Source of the DNA: Phenylobacterium sp.
GTDB taxonomy: Bacteria > Pseudomonadota > Alphaproteobacteria > Caulobacterales > Caulobacteraceae
Direction of reading: 5' to 3'
DNA length: 61,300 nucleotides
Assembly: GCF_030697305.1 (NCBI RefSeq)
Contig: NZ_JAUYQL010000010.1
Span: forward strand, 1 to 61,300
Part shown: positions 48,955 to 57,758 of the stretch, one piece after another
Numbering within the stretch: position 1 is the first letter of the stretch
How the letters are laid out: each line of letters begins with the position of its first letter
Translations under genes and position numbers: made by a program
Notes under the pieces: model-generated
The model's database searches: none
Seen by the model: the letters and a program-made list of their open reading frames with translations, nothing else
Told to the model about the DNA's origin: nothing

Positions 48955-50178
48955 ATGACCAGCGCGCCTGCGGACCCGCCGGCCCCGCCGCATTCGCAGT
49001 GGGCCGGCCCGGTGCTGCTGCTGATCGTGTTCCTGAGCCTGATCGGCTTCGGCGTAGTGATCCCGCTGCTGCCGTTCTACGTGATCGTCTTCGACGCCCC
49101 GCCCTGGCAGGTGACGCTGATGTTCGCGACCTTCTCGCTGGGCCAGTTCCTGGGCGAGTTGACCTGGGGCCCGCTGTCGGACCGCGTCGGCCGGCGGCCC
49201 GTGCTGCTGATCACCATCTTCGTCTCGGCGTTGGGATATCTGGGCCTGGCGTTCGCGCCGAACATCTGGCTGGCGGTCCTGGCGCGCGCCGTCGCCGGCT
49301 TCTTTAGCGGTAACATCTCGGTCATCCAGGGCTACATCGTCGATGTGACGCCCGAGGAGCGCCTGGCCGGGCGACTCGGCATGATCGGCGCAGCGTTCAG
49401 CGTGGGCTTCGTCGTCGGCCCTTCGCTGGGCGGCCTGCTGGCGAACCCGGACCTGGGGGCCGCGGGCCTGCGTCCTCCGCTGCTGGTGGCAGGCGTGCTC
49501 TGCGTGCTGGCCGGCATCTTCATCATGATGTTCGTGCCGGAAAGCCTGCGCGAAGGCGCGCACCGTCAGCGCAGTGTCGGGCCGGCGAGTGCGCTGAAGC
49601 ACGCCCTTGGCGATCCGGTGCTGCGGCGTCTGGTGATGGCCACCTTCGTGCTGTTCGCCGCCTTCTCGGCCATGTGGTCGACCGTAGGGCTTTGGGGCCG
49701 CGACCGCTTCGACTGGGAGCCGCGCGACATCGGTGTGGTGATGGCGATGACCGGCGTGGGCGGCGCGCTGTGCCAGGGATTCCTCTCCGGCTATCTGGTG
49801 CGGCGGATCGGCGCGCGGGTGACGGTGGTGCTGGGGCTGGGCGCCTGTTCTGTCGTCATGGCGCTGCAGTCGGTGGCTGGCCCCGTCGCCCTGGCCGTCG
49901 CCTGCGTCGTCGCGGCGGTGATGTGCCATGCTGTGGCGATGCCGGCGCTGACCTCGCTGGTGTCGCACGCGGCGCCCCAGGAAGGACAAGGCGCGACGCT
50001 GGGAGCGATCAATGCGGCCGGCGCCTTCGCCAGGGTGATCGGCCCGGTCGCCGCCGGCGTGCTGTTCTCCACCATCGGATCGCACGCGCCGATCATGTTC
50101 GCCTCAGCCGGCATGTTGCCGGCGCTGTGGCTGATCTGGCGCGCGAAGACGAATTCGATGCCGGAGCCGCGCCTCTAG
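48955..50178 (+). CDS. MFS transporter (TetA-like)
   Basis: A 407-residue major facilitator from ATG 48955. Twelve helices; the A-motif between TM2 and TM3 is GPLSDRVGRRPVLL (about 76-89), and GVVIPLLPFYV plus ARAVAGFFSGNISVIQGYIVDVTP fit the TetA/DHA1 drug:H+ antiporter clade. Upstream in-frame sequence to 48826 includes the sodB hairpin and is not coding. Substrate unknown. The stop overlaps the 3' end of an opposite-strand small gene by 3 bp. Confidence 0.9.
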   Translation: MTSAPADPPAPPHSQWAGPVLLLIVFLSLIGFGVVIPLLPFYVIVFDAPPWQVTLMFATFSLGQFLGELTWGPLSDRVGRRPVLLITIFVSALGYLGLAFAPNIWLAVLARAVAGFFSGNISVIQGYIVDVTPEERLAGRLGMIGAAFSVGFVVGPSLGGLLANPDLGAAGLRPPLLVAGVLCVLAGIFIMMFVPESLREGAHRQRSVGPASALKHALGDPVLRRLVMATFVLFAAFSAMWSTVGLWGRDRFDWEPRDIGVVMAMTGVGGALCQGFLSGYLVRRIGARVTVVLGLGACSVVMALQSVAGPVALAVACVVAAVMCHAVAMPALTSLVSHAAPQEGQGATLGAINAAGAFARVIGPVAAGVLFSTIGSHAPIMFASAGMLPALWLIWRAKTNSMPEPRL

Positions 50179-50339
50179 GCCAAATGCAGGACGCGACCAA
50201 GCAGCCATAGCGCCACCAGGCCCGCGAGGGCGGCCGGCGCCATCCACGGCCGCAGCCGGATCGCTTCACGGGGAGAATCGGCCGTCGGGGGTCGCATGCC
50301 TGCGAGGTCGACAGCCATGGGCGCGCGTCTGCGTCGCAT
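50175..50339 (-). CDS. 54-aa single-TM micro-protein
   Basis: An ORF of 54 codons with AGGAGC 10 bp upstream of ATG 50339. The N-terminus is very basic (MRRRRAP...), followed by a Pro-rich linker and one hydrophobic helix (PWMAPAALAGLVALWLLGRV). Good ribosome site plus a membrane-helix layout argue for a real gene; no known family. It is convergent with the MFS gene and downstream of the gene at 50363-50656 on the same strand (23 bp), so they may form one unit. Confidence 0.6.
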   Translation of the reverse strand: MRRRRAPMAVDLAGMRPPTADSPREAIRLRPWMAPAALAGLVALWLLGRVLHLA

Positions 50340-50362
50340 CTGGGAAGCTCCTAACGTCGACC

Positions 50363-50656
50363 TTAAGCCGCGAGTCGGCGCGCGGAGTCGAGCACCTGAA
50401 TAATCTGTCCTTCGCGCTCATTCCACAGAATGCTGACCGTGGCCGCCCGAGCGGCCGTCTCGCCGAGGCTGTCGCGCACTTCCGCCTCGTGCAGACGCGC
50501 GTCGCTGATGCGCATCAGCGTGCGTCCGCCACCCAAATCCTGCTGGACGTCGGAGTAGCGCAGTACGGCGTCGATCACCGCGCCGGACAGCGGGCGGAGG
50601 CGCACCGGCGGGCGGGCGGCGGGGGCCTTGGTGCGGCGGCGGGCGGGCTTGAACAT
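50363..50656 (-). CDS. Hypothetical 97-aa protein
   Basis: A small protein from ATG 50656 (GGGAACC upstream) with a basic N-terminus (MFKPARRRTKAPAARPPVRLRP) and a mixed alpha/beta body ending VSILWNEREGQIIQVLDSARRLAA. No domain recognised. It diverges from the WYL regulator gene (76 bp apart), so the regulator may control it. Confidence 0.65.
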   Translation of the reverse strand: MFKPARRRTKAPAARPPVRLRPLSGAVIDAVLRYSDVQQDLGGGRTLMRISDARLHEAEVRDSLGETAARAATVSILWNEREGQIIQVLDSARRLAA

Positions 50657-50732
50657 GGGCTGGTTCCCGGTTGCGGTTGACCTAGCCCTCAGGTTTGATC
50701 GACCTCCACGACAGAATCGGACGCAAGCTCCC

Positions 50733-51725
50733 ATGCGACATGAAAAGGCGACCCAGGTTCTGGAACTGGCGCGCCTGCTGTCCGGCACCGCCGAGGGCCT
50801 GACCCTCGACGAGATGGCCGAGCGGATGGGCGTCGGGCGGCGCACGGCGGAGCGCATGCGTGACGCTGTGCGAGAGCTGTTCCCGCAGCTCGAGGAGATC
50901 GAGGATCCGCCGACGCGCCGCTTCCGTATCGCCGCCGGCCTGGACGGCCTCTACCAGGCGCCCAGCGCCGACGAGCTGGTGGCGTTGCGCACTGCCGCCG
51001 ACGCGCTTGCGGCCTCCGGCGCCCAGGCTCGCGCGGCCAGCCTACGGGTGCTCGAGCAGAAGATCCTGTCGGCGACCCGCGCGCCCGCGCGCCGCCGTCT
51101 GGCTCCGGATCTGGAGGCCCTGCTGCAGGCGGAGACTATCGCCGTACAGGCCGGCCCCCGCCCGTTCGAGGACGAACTGGCCCTGGCCGCGATCCGTGAG
51201 GCGGTGAAGTCGATGCGGATGATCGCCTTCCGCTACGAAGGGGGCTCGACGCCAGGGCGGACGCGCGAGGTGACGCCGCTGGGCCTGCTGTTCGGCCGCA
51301 GCAACTACCTGGTCGCCGCGGAGGCCGGCGAGGACGAGCCGCGCACCTGGCGGCTTGACCGGCTGCACGACATCGAGGTGCTGGAGCGTCCGGGCGCGCG
51401 ACCCGCCGGCTTCTCGCTGCAGGACTTCGCCGACGAGAGCTTCGGCATCTATCATGACGCGGTCGAGGATGTGGTGCTGCACGTCCGCCCGCACGGGGCG
51501 GAGGATGCGCTGGGGTGGCGCTTCCACGCCAATCAGATGGTCGAACCGCTGGCGGACGGCTCGGTCCGCGTGTCGTTCCGCGCCAGCGGCATGCTGGAGC
51601 TGGCCTGGCACCTGTTCACCTGGGGCGACAAGCTGGAGATCCTGCAGCCTGAGACCCTGCGCGCGGTGATGGTCGAGCAACTGGAGCTGGCGCGCGGCGT
51701 CCACGAAAGGCCGGCCGTGATCTGA
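50733..51725 (+). CDS. WYL-domain transcriptional regulator (DeoR/YafY-like)
   Basis: A 330-residue regulator with an N-terminal HTH (LARLLSGTAEGLTLDEMAERMGVGRRTAERMRDAVRELFP, about 11-50), a central helical region, and a WYL domain (FRYEGGSTPGRTREVTPLGLLFGRSNYLVAA, about 165-195) followed by the WCX region. WYL proteins sense ligands such as nucleic acids and control DNA-damage, phage-defence or metabolic genes; no such locus is adjacent. ATG 50733 has only a weak ribosome site. Confidence 0.9.
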   Translation: MRHEKATQVLELARLLSGTAEGLTLDEMAERMGVGRRTAERMRDAVRELFPQLEEIEDPPTRRFRIAAGLDGLYQAPSADELVALRTAADALAASGAQARAASLRVLEQKILSATRAPARRRLAPDLEALLQAETIAVQAGPRPFEDELALAAIREAVKSMRMIAFRYEGGSTPGRTREVTPLGLLFGRSNYLVAAEAGEDEPRTWRLDRLHDIEVLERPGARPAGFSLQDFADESFGIYHDAVEDVVLHVRPHGAEDALGWRFHANQMVEPLADGSVRVSFRASGMLELAWHLFTWGDKLEILQPETLRAVMVEQLELARGVHERPAVI

Positions 51726-51791
51726 CTACGACCGAACCTGTCGCACCCGCGCTTCACGGTCTGCCCAACGTTCAGACGAGGAGGGCAGACG

Positions 51792-51995
51792 ATGTGGGCC
51801 GCAACTGTGGAAGTCGAAGCGCCGGCGCGATTGGGAATGGGCGCGGGAGAAACCGTCGTAGCGGCGTCCCGCTACGCCCTGGTGCTCGCCGTCTGGGCCG
51901 GCCTGGCGCTGGTGCGGCCTAAGCTGGCCTGGTCGATCTTCCGCGAGCGCCGTCCCGACTCGCCGTTGCGCAGGCGGACCCGCACGCACGGTTGA
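51792..51995 (+). CDS. Hypothetical 67-aa membrane protein
   Basis: A small protein with GAGGAGGG upstream of ATG 51792. One hydrophobic helix (RYALVLAVWAGLALV, about 27-41) sits between an acidic N-terminus and a very basic C-terminus (FRERRPDSPLRRRTRTHG), giving an N-out/C-in single-pass topology. No known family. Confidence 0.6.
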   Translation: MWAATVEVEAPARLGMGAGETVVAASRYALVLAVWAGLALVRPKLAWSIFRERRPDSPLRRRTRTHG

Positions 51996-52065
51996 AACGG
52001 CCCGGCCCATCCCGCATGACTGGGGCCGGATGTTGGGACGGACCGAACGTCGAGAGGGTGCCCAG

Positions 52066-52839
52066 ATGGACTACAGGATCGACGAACTCGCTGATGGAGC
52101 GGTGTTCACCCTCACGCGGCCGCAGAAGCTGAACGCCGGCACGCTGGAGATCTGGAACGGCCTTGAGGCGTGCATGAATGCGCTGGAGGCGCGCGGCGCG
52201 CGGCTGCTGATCCTCACCGGCGAGGGCGACAAGGCGTTCTGCGCCGGCACCGACCTTGCGGAATCGGCGGCGATGACCCGCGACGCCAGCTTCGCCAAGG
52301 GCGATCGGGTTCGCGCGCTACTGGTGCGCCTGTCCCGCTCGAAGCTGATCAGCGTTGCGGCGATCAACGGCCTGGCCTACGGCGGCGGGCTGGAGATCGC
52401 CATGGCTTGCACCTTCCGCATCGCTGCGCCGCACGTGCGGCTGTCGCTGCCAGAGGTGAAGCTGGGGGTGCTGCCGGCCTATGGCGGGACGCAGTTCCTG
52501 CCCGCCCTGGTGGGGCGCGCGCGAGCGCTGGACCTGATGCTCAGCGGCCGGCCGATCGGCGCCGAAGAGGGCTTGGCTTGGGGTCTGGTCAACAAGATCG
52601 CCGACGCCGCCACGCCGCTGGTCGACCAGGCGCTCGACTACGCGCGCACCATCACCCAGTTCAGCCCGGTGGCCATCGACGGCATCCGCCATTGTGTGGA
52701 GGCCTCCGGCTCGACGGTCGAGGAGGCGGGCCTGAAGCTGGAGAGCCAGGAAGTGCGCCGTGTCGGCGTCAGCGACGACGCCCGTGAAGGGGTCGCGGCT
52801 TTCCTGGAAAAGCGCAAGGCGGTGTTCAGCGGCCGCTGA
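52066..52839 (+). CDS. Enoyl-CoA hydratase/isomerase family protein
   Basis: A 257-residue crotonase-fold protein from ATG 52066 (GAGAGGGTG upstream). The oxyanion-hole motifs are GDKAFCAGTDLAESAAM (about 57-73) and INGLAYGGGLEIAMACTFRIAAP (about 104-126), followed by LPEVKLGVLPAYGGTQFLP with a Glu at the first catalytic position. LSGRPIGAEEGLAWGLVNKI completes the family signature. It may act in fatty acid or amino acid breakdown. Stops 6 bp before the convergent urtE. Confidence 0.92.
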   Translation: MDYRIDELADGAVFTLTRPQKLNAGTLEIWNGLEACMNALEARGARLLILTGEGDKAFCAGTDLAESAAMTRDASFAKGDRVRALLVRLSRSKLISVAAINGLAYGGGLEIAMACTFRIAAPHVRLSLPEVKLGVLPAYGGTQFLPALVGRARALDLMLSGRPIGAEEGLAWGLVNKIADAATPLVDQALDYARTITQFSPVAIDGIRHCVEASGSTVEEAGLKLESQEVRRVGVSDDAREGVAAFLEKRKAVFSGR

Positions 52840-52845
52840 ACCGCA

Positions 52846-53562
52846 TCAGACGTGGATCAGATGGGCGACGTCGGCGGGGGTCTCGTCGGCGGTCCGCCCC
52901 TCGCGCACCAGCCTCCCGCGCTGCATGACGAAGTAGTGCTCGGCGAAGGCCCAGGCGAAGTCCAGGTTCTGTTCGACGATCAGGATGGCCACGCCCAGCT
53001 CACGCCGGATGGTGGCGAGCGCCTGCTCGATCTGCTGAACGATGTTGGGCTGGATGCCCTCGGTGGGTTCGTCCAGCAGCAACAGTTGCGGGCGCCCGGC
53101 CAGGGCGCGGCCGATGGCCAACTGCTGCTGTTCGCCGCCGCTGAGCACGCCGGCCTTGCGCTGGGAGATGTCCTTCAACTTGGGGAACAGGTCGAAGATG
53201 TAGTCGGGGACGACCTTGTCCGGTTTGTCCTTGCGTCCGGCCAGCGCCGACAGGCCGACGCTCAGGTTCTCTTCGACGGTCAGATGCGGAAACACATGCC
53301 GGCCCTGCGGCACGAAGCCGATGCCGGCCCGCGCGCGCTCGTGCGCCGCGAGGCCCGTGAGATCCTCGCTGTTCAGGAAGATCTGGCCCTTGGTGAGCCG
53401 AAGCTGGCCGACGATGGCCTTCAGCAGGGTCGTCTTGCCGACGCCGTTGCGCCCCAGGATCGCGCCGGACGAACCGGCCTTCAGGTCCAGGGCCACGTTC
53501 CACAGCACCTGGCTCTTGCCATAGGCGGTGTCAATGGCGCGCAGGTTCAGCAGGTCGCTCAT
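52846..53562 (-). CDS. urtE: Urea ABC transporter ATP-binding subunit UrtE
   Basis: One of two ATPases of the urea importer (LivF-like). The 238-residue protein has Walker A GRNGVGKTT (38-46), signature LSGGEQQQLAIGRAL (about 141-155), Walker B LLLLDEPTEGIQPNIV and the TEGIQPNI run that is distinctive of UrtE. Last gene of urtABCDE; overlaps urtD by 4 bp. Confidence 0.94.
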   Translation of the reverse strand: MSDLLNLRAIDTAYGKSQVLWNVALDLKAGSSGAILGRNGVGKTTLLKAIVGQLRLTKGQIFLNSEDLTGLAAHERARAGIGFVPQGRHVFPHLTVEENLSVGLSALAGRKDKPDKVVPDYIFDLFPKLKDISQRKAGVLSGGEQQQLAIGRALAGRPQLLLLDEPTEGIQPNIVQQIEQALATIRRELGVAILIVEQNLDFAWAFAEHYFVMQRGRLVREGRTADETPADVAHLIHV

Positions 53563-54320
53563 GTCTTGGGCCGTCCCAGGTAGATCGAGGCCACGTCGGG
53601 ATCGCTGCGCACTTCGGCGAGCGAGCCTTCCTTGAACAGCGAGCCCTGATGGAGCACGGCCACGTGCCCGCCCAGTTGCTCGACGAAATCGATGTCGTGG
53701 TCGATGACCAGCACCGCGTGACGGCCCACCAGGCTGCGGACGATCTCGGCGGTGCGGGTGGATTCCGCCGCGCCCATGCCGGCGGTGGGCTCATCCAGCA
53801 ACAGCAGCTCGGCGTCGGTGGCGACCACCATGCCGATCTCCAGCCACTGCTTTTCGCCGTGCGACAGTTCGCCGGCCAGGGTGTCGCGCCGCTCCTCAAG
53901 TCCGACCATGGCGATGACCTCCTCGGCCTTGTCGCGGGCGGCCTTCGGCGCCGCGAGCACCAGGCTGCGCCACCAGCGTCGGTCTTGCGTTGCGGCCACC
54001 ACCAGGTTGTCGAACACGCTGAGGCCGACAAGCACGCCAGGCGTCTGGAACTTGCGGCAGATGCCGCGCCCGACGATGCGGTCCTCGGCCATCTTGGAGA
54101 TGTCCTCACCGCGGAACAGCACCCGCCCTGCGGTCGGCCGCACGCGACCGATGACCGCGTCGCACATGGTCGACTTGCCGGCGCCGTTCGGACCGATGAC
54201 CACGGTCATGCTGCCGGCGCGGATGGTCAGGTCGAGGCTGTTGAGCGCCTTGAACCCATCGAAGTCGACGGTGACATTCTCGATCCGCAGCAGCGGCGGG
54301 GCTTCGACGATCGGGATCAT
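53559..54320 (-). CDS. urtD: Urea ABC transporter ATP-binding subunit UrtD
   Basis: The LivG-like ATPase of the urea importer, 253 aa. Walker A is GPNGAGKST (43-51), the signature is LSHGEKQWLEIGMVV (LSHGEKQWLEI is typical of UrtD), and Walker B is LLLLDEPTAGM. FRGEDISKMAEDRIVGRGICRKFQTP is the family's Q-loop region. Overlaps urtC and urtE by 4 bp each. Confidence 0.94.
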   Translation of the reverse strand: MIPIVEAPPLLRIENVTVDFDGFKALNSLDLTIRAGSMTVVIGPNGAGKSTMCDAVIGRVRPTAGRVLFRGEDISKMAEDRIVGRGICRKFQTPGVLVGLSVFDNLVVAATQDRRWWRSLVLAAPKAARDKAEEVIAMVGLEERRDTLAGELSHGEKQWLEIGMVVATDAELLLLDEPTAGMGAAESTRTAEIVRSLVGRHAVLVIDHDIDFVEQLGGHVAVLHQGSLFKEGSLAEVRSDPDVASIYLGRPKT

Positions 54321-55381
54321 GACACCGCCTTCGCCGCGCGCCCGGACAGCGCGGGCAGTTTGAAGCCGCCTTCGGGGAACATGCCGGCCAGGCCCTTGGG
54401 CAGCACGGTGACCACGAGGATGAACATGCCGCCCAGCATGTAGAGCCAGAAGGCCGGCAGCTCGGTGGAGATCTTGTCCTTGGCGAAGTTGACCAGCAGC
54501 GCTCCGGCGACCGCGCCGATCAGGCTGGTGCGCCCGCCGACCGCGGCCCAGATGACCATCTCGATGGACGGCACCACGCCGATCAGCGCCGGCGAGATCA
54601 CACCCGCATGCAGGGCGAACAGCGCGCCCGAAAGCCCGGCGAACATCGCCGCCACGCTGAAGGTGACGATCTTGTAGGGGGTCGGGTCATAGCCCAGGAA
54701 CCGCACCCTGTTGGTGTTATCGCGCGTGGCCCGCAGGATCTTGCCGAAGCTCGAGTTGAGCAGCAGCGTGCCGCAGATCAGCGCGACCACCACGATGGCC
54801 AGCGTCGCCCAGTAGAGGCCGTGGCTGACCGTCTCGTCGTTCAGATTGAAGCCGAACAACGTCTTGTAGTTGGTCAGGCCGTTGAAGCCGCCGGTCATCG
54901 CCTGCTGGCTGATCAGCAGGGTGGCGAAGGCCAGCGCCAGCGCCTGGGTGATCAGCGCGAAATACACCCCGCCGATACGCCGGCGGAACACCAGCCAGCC
55001 GAAAGCCGCCGCGACCAGCGCCGGCACGATCAGGACGCCCAGGATCATCACCAGTGGATTGCGGAACACCTCCCACCACCAGGGCAGGGCCTTGACGCCG
55101 GACCAGACCATGAAGTCGGGCATGACCTCGCCGGTCTCGAGGCCGACGAGCTTCAGATGCATGGCCAGCACATAGCCGCCTAGCCCGAAGAACACGCCCT
55201 GGCCGAGGCTGAGGATGCCGCCCTGGCCCCAGATCAGCACCAGCCCCATGGCGGTCAGCGACAAGGCCAGAAAGCGGCCCGTCAGGCTGAGGTCATAGCT
55301 GGAGAGGTAGGCCGGCGCCGCGGCGGCCAGGAGCACCAGGAGGGCGGCGCCCACGGCCTTGATGAGCATGGAGGACGACAT
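54317..55381 (-). CDS. urtC: Urea ABC transporter permease UrtC
   Basis: A 354-residue LivM-like inner-membrane permease. TMs with ALSLTAMGLVLIWGQGGILSLGQGVFFGLGGYVLAMHLKL (about 35-75) carry the conserved GxLSLGQ motif, and MTGGFNGLTNYKTLFGF is specific to UrtC rather than branched-chain amino acid permeases. Ten bp downstream of urtB. Confidence 0.94.
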   Translation of the reverse strand: MSSSMLIKAVGAALLVLLAAAAPAYLSSYDLSLTGRFLALSLTAMGLVLIWGQGGILSLGQGVFFGLGGYVLAMHLKLVGLETGEVMPDFMVWSGVKALPWWWEVFRNPLVMILGVLIVPALVAAAFGWLVFRRRIGGVYFALITQALALAFATLLISQQAMTGGFNGLTNYKTLFGFNLNDETVSHGLYWATLAIVVVALICGTLLLNSSFGKILRATRDNTNRVRFLGYDPTPYKIVTFSVAAMFAGLSGALFALHAGVISPALIGVVPSIEMVIWAAVGGRTSLIGAVAGALLVNFAKDKISTELPAFWLYMLGGMFILVVTVLPKGLAGMFPEGGFKLPALSGRAAKAVS

Positions 55382-55391
55382 GGGGAACTCG

Positions 55392-56282
55392 CTAGTCGTC
55401 CAGTGCGCGGGAGCGCACCGCGACGACGCCTTGGGGGCGGAACTGCAGGAACAGGATGACGAACAGCAGGGTGATGACGGTGGAGAAGCTGACGTCGACG
55501 AAGATCTGGGCCAGGGCGGAAACCAGGCCGATCAGGATGGCCGCGATCGCCGTGCCGGCGATGCTGCCGAGGCCGCCCAGGATGACCACCAGGAAGGCGG
55601 TGACGATGTAGCTTTGCCCGACGGTAGGCGTCACCGGGCCCAGCAGGGCGAGGATCACGCCCGCCAGGCCCGCGACGCCCGAGCCCAGAGCGAAGACGAA
55701 CATGTCGACGTGGCGCACATTGACGCCGATCGCCGCCGCCGTGGCGCGGTCTTGATTGGCGGCGCGCACCAGCAGCCCGATCCGGGTCTTGGTGAGCAGC
55801 AGTGCGAGCGCGCCGAGCGCCAGGCCTGCGACGAGCATGATGAACAGGCGGGTGACCGGCATGGACTGGCCGCCGATGTCGATGGCGCCGGCCATCCACG
55901 GCGGTGCGGTCACCGAAACGCCCGTGGCGCCGAACAGGTCGCGCGCCGCCTGCTGGGCGATGAGGCTGACGCCCCAGGTTGCGAGCAGGGTTTCAAGAGG
56001 TCGCTCCGCCAGGCGGCGGACGATGGTGGTCTCCAGCACGGCGCCCAGGACGCCGCCGACCACCAGGGCCGCCAGCATGGCGGCCGGAATTCCGAGGGGC
56101 CCGGGAACGACTTTGATCGTGAGGTAGGCGACATAGCCGCCGAACATCACGATCTCGCCGTGGGCCATGTTGATGACCCGCATCAGACCGAAGCTGAGGG
56201 CCAGGCCCAGCGCCGCCAGGATGTAGATGGAGCCGACACTCAGGCCGTTGAAGATCTGGCCGATGAGGAAGCCGATATCCAT
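55392..56282 (-). CDS. urtB: Urea ABC transporter permease UrtB
   Basis: A 296-residue LivH-like permease. GLSVGSIYILAALGLALSFGLMRVINMAHGEIVMFGGYVAYL (about 13-54) includes the NMAHGE motif of the family. This is the short form without the N-terminal periplasmic domain seen in some proteobacterial UrtB proteins. The 36 bp after urtA contain no terminator. A very long open frame on the opposite strand covers urtA-C and has no support. Confidence 0.93.
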   Translation of the reverse strand: MDIGFLIGQIFNGLSVGSIYILAALGLALSFGLMRVINMAHGEIVMFGGYVAYLTIKVVPGPLGIPAAMLAALVVGGVLGAVLETTIVRRLAERPLETLLATWGVSLIAQQAARDLFGATGVSVTAPPWMAGAIDIGGQSMPVTRLFIMLVAGLALGALALLLTKTRIGLLVRAANQDRATAAAIGVNVRHVDMFVFALGSGVAGLAGVILALLGPVTPTVGQSYIVTAFLVVILGGLGSIAGTAIAAILIGLVSALAQIFVDVSFSTVITLLFVILFLQFRPQGVVAVRSRALDD

Positions 56283-56318
56283 GATTACTGTCCGGAAGGC
56301 GCTGGGTTTAAGCGAGGA

Positions 56319-57542
56319 CTAGCCGATGACGCAGGTCTTGCCGGGGAAGGCGACCGGATCATATGGATCCGGAGCGATCGGCGCGGTCGAGGTCCAAAGG
56401 ATCTTGAACTGGCCGGCCGCGTCGGCTTCGCCGATGTAGCCGGTCTGCGTCAGGCTGTTGTTGGTCGCGAACTTGACCGGGCCGAGGGGCGAGGGGATCG
56501 GGTCCATGGCCACGGCCGCGGCGCGCACCTTCGCCGGGTCGAAGTCGCCGGCTTTCTCGACAGCCGCCTTCCAGGCGTAGACGTCCAGGTAGCCGTGGAT
56601 CATCGGGTCGGTCATCACCGCGTCGGCCCCGAACTTCGCCTTGTAGGCGGCGATGAACTTGGCGTTTTCGGGATTTTCGAGGGTCTGGAAGTAGTTCCAG
56701 GCCGCATAGGAGCCCTTCACCAGCTCAGGCCCCATGGCCTTGGCTTCCTGTTCGCCGATCGAGAACGACATCACCGGGATCTTGTCCGGGCTCATGCCGG
56801 CGGCGGCCATCTGCTTGAAGAAGGCGACGTTGGAGTCACCGTTCAGGGTGTTGAAGATCAGGTCTGGCTTGGCGGCCTTGATCTTGGCGATGACGCCCGA
56901 GAACTCGGTGCCGCCCAGCGCCTGGTATTCTTCACCCGCCACCTTCAGGCCGTCGGCCGTGATGTGCTTGGCCAGGATCAGGTTGGCGGTACGCGGATAG
57001 ACGTAATCGGAACCAACGAGGAAGAAGGTCTTGTAACCCTTGCTCTTGGCCCAGTCGTAGGCCGGCAGGGCCTGCTGGTTGGGCTGAGCGCCGGAGTACA
57101 TGATGTTCGGCGAGCACTCGTTGCCCTCGAACTGCACCGGATACCAGAGCAGGTTCTTGGACTTCTCGAACACCGGCAGCATCGCCTTGCGGCTGGCCGA
57201 GGTCCAGCCGCCGAAGACGGTGGCGACCTTGTCGGACTCCACCAGCTTGGTGGCCTTCTGGGCGAAGATCGCCGGGTCGGAAGCGCCGTCCTCGACCACC
57301 GCCTCGATCTGCTTGCCGAGCACGCCGCCGGCCGCGTTGATCTCGTCGATGGCCAGCATCGAGGCGTTCTTAACCGTCACCTCGCTGATCGCCATCGTGC
57401 CGCTGAGCGACTGCAGTACGCCGACCTTGACGGCGTCGCCGCCGGCCGCGGTTGCGGTCTTCTCCTCGGCTTTGGAGCAGGCCGTCAGGGCCGTACCGGC
57501 CATGAGGAGGACTGCGATCGTCCTGTTTATTCTTTTGATCAT
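56319..57542 (-). CDS. urtA: Urea ABC transporter substrate-binding lipoprotein UrtA
   Basis: Periplasmic urea-binding protein of the LivJ-like type, 407 aa. A lipoprotein signal with lipobox LTAC (about 21-24) is followed by VGVLQSLSGTMAISEVTVKNASMLAIDEINAAGG, WTSASRKAMLPVFEKSKNLLWYPVQFEGNECSPN and SDYVYPRTAN, which are hallmark UrtA segments (the YPVQFEG...S motif separates it from amino acid binders). ATG 57542 fits a lipoprotein start. It heads the urtABCDE operon; a shared urea-region motif lies 100 bp upstream. Confidence 0.95.
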   Translation of the reverse strand: MIKRINRTIAVLLMAGTALTACSKAEEKTATAAGGDAVKVGVLQSLSGTMAISEVTVKNASMLAIDEINAAGGVLGKQIEAVVEDGASDPAIFAQKATKLVESDKVATVFGGWTSASRKAMLPVFEKSKNLLWYPVQFEGNECSPNIMYSGAQPNQQALPAYDWAKSKGYKTFFLVGSDYVYPRTANLILAKHITADGLKVAGEEYQALGGTEFSGVIAKIKAAKPDLIFNTLNGDSNVAFFKQMAAAGMSPDKIPVMSFSIGEQEAKAMGPELVKGSYAAWNYFQTLENPENAKFIAAYKAKFGADAVMTDPMIHGYLDVYAWKAAVEKAGDFDPAKVRAAAVAMDPIPSPLGPVKFATNNSLTQTGYIGEADAAGQFKILWTSTAPIAPDPYDPVAFPGKTCVIG

Positions 57543-57641
57543 CACCGTATCCCGTTGAGTTGGTTCGGCCTCGGGGCGCATCTCGATCGGGAAGCCCGGC
57601 CCCCGAGAGCCAATCTGCTGCGCTGCAACAAGCGCGGGTAT

Positions 57642-57657
57642 GGGGTGTTTGACGTAG
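57642..57657 (-). promoter_or_regulatory. Urea-region motif, copy 1 (upstream of urtA)
   Basis: In urtA orientation CTACGTCAAACACCCCAT. It differs at one base from the copy upstream of the porin gene and matches the copy upstream of ureD over 14 of 15 positions. It ends 99 bp before the start codon. Confidence 0.68.
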
Positions 57658-57685
57658 CCGGCGTCCGAACTGGCCGTAGGGCGAC

Positions 57686-57731
57686 GAAAAGAGCCGGGCC
57701 GCGGTCCGACCTCCGAGTACGGACCGCGGCC
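57686..57731 (-). terminator. Terminator after the porin gene
   Basis: On the minus strand GGCCGCGGTCC pairs perfectly with GGACCGCGGCC around a 13-nt loop, followed after a few bases by CTCTTTTCG. It lies 28 bp after the porin stop and upstream of the urtA promoter region, separating the two units. Confidence 0.72.
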
Positions 57732-57758
57732 ACTTCCCTCACGACGCGTCTGCGGACA

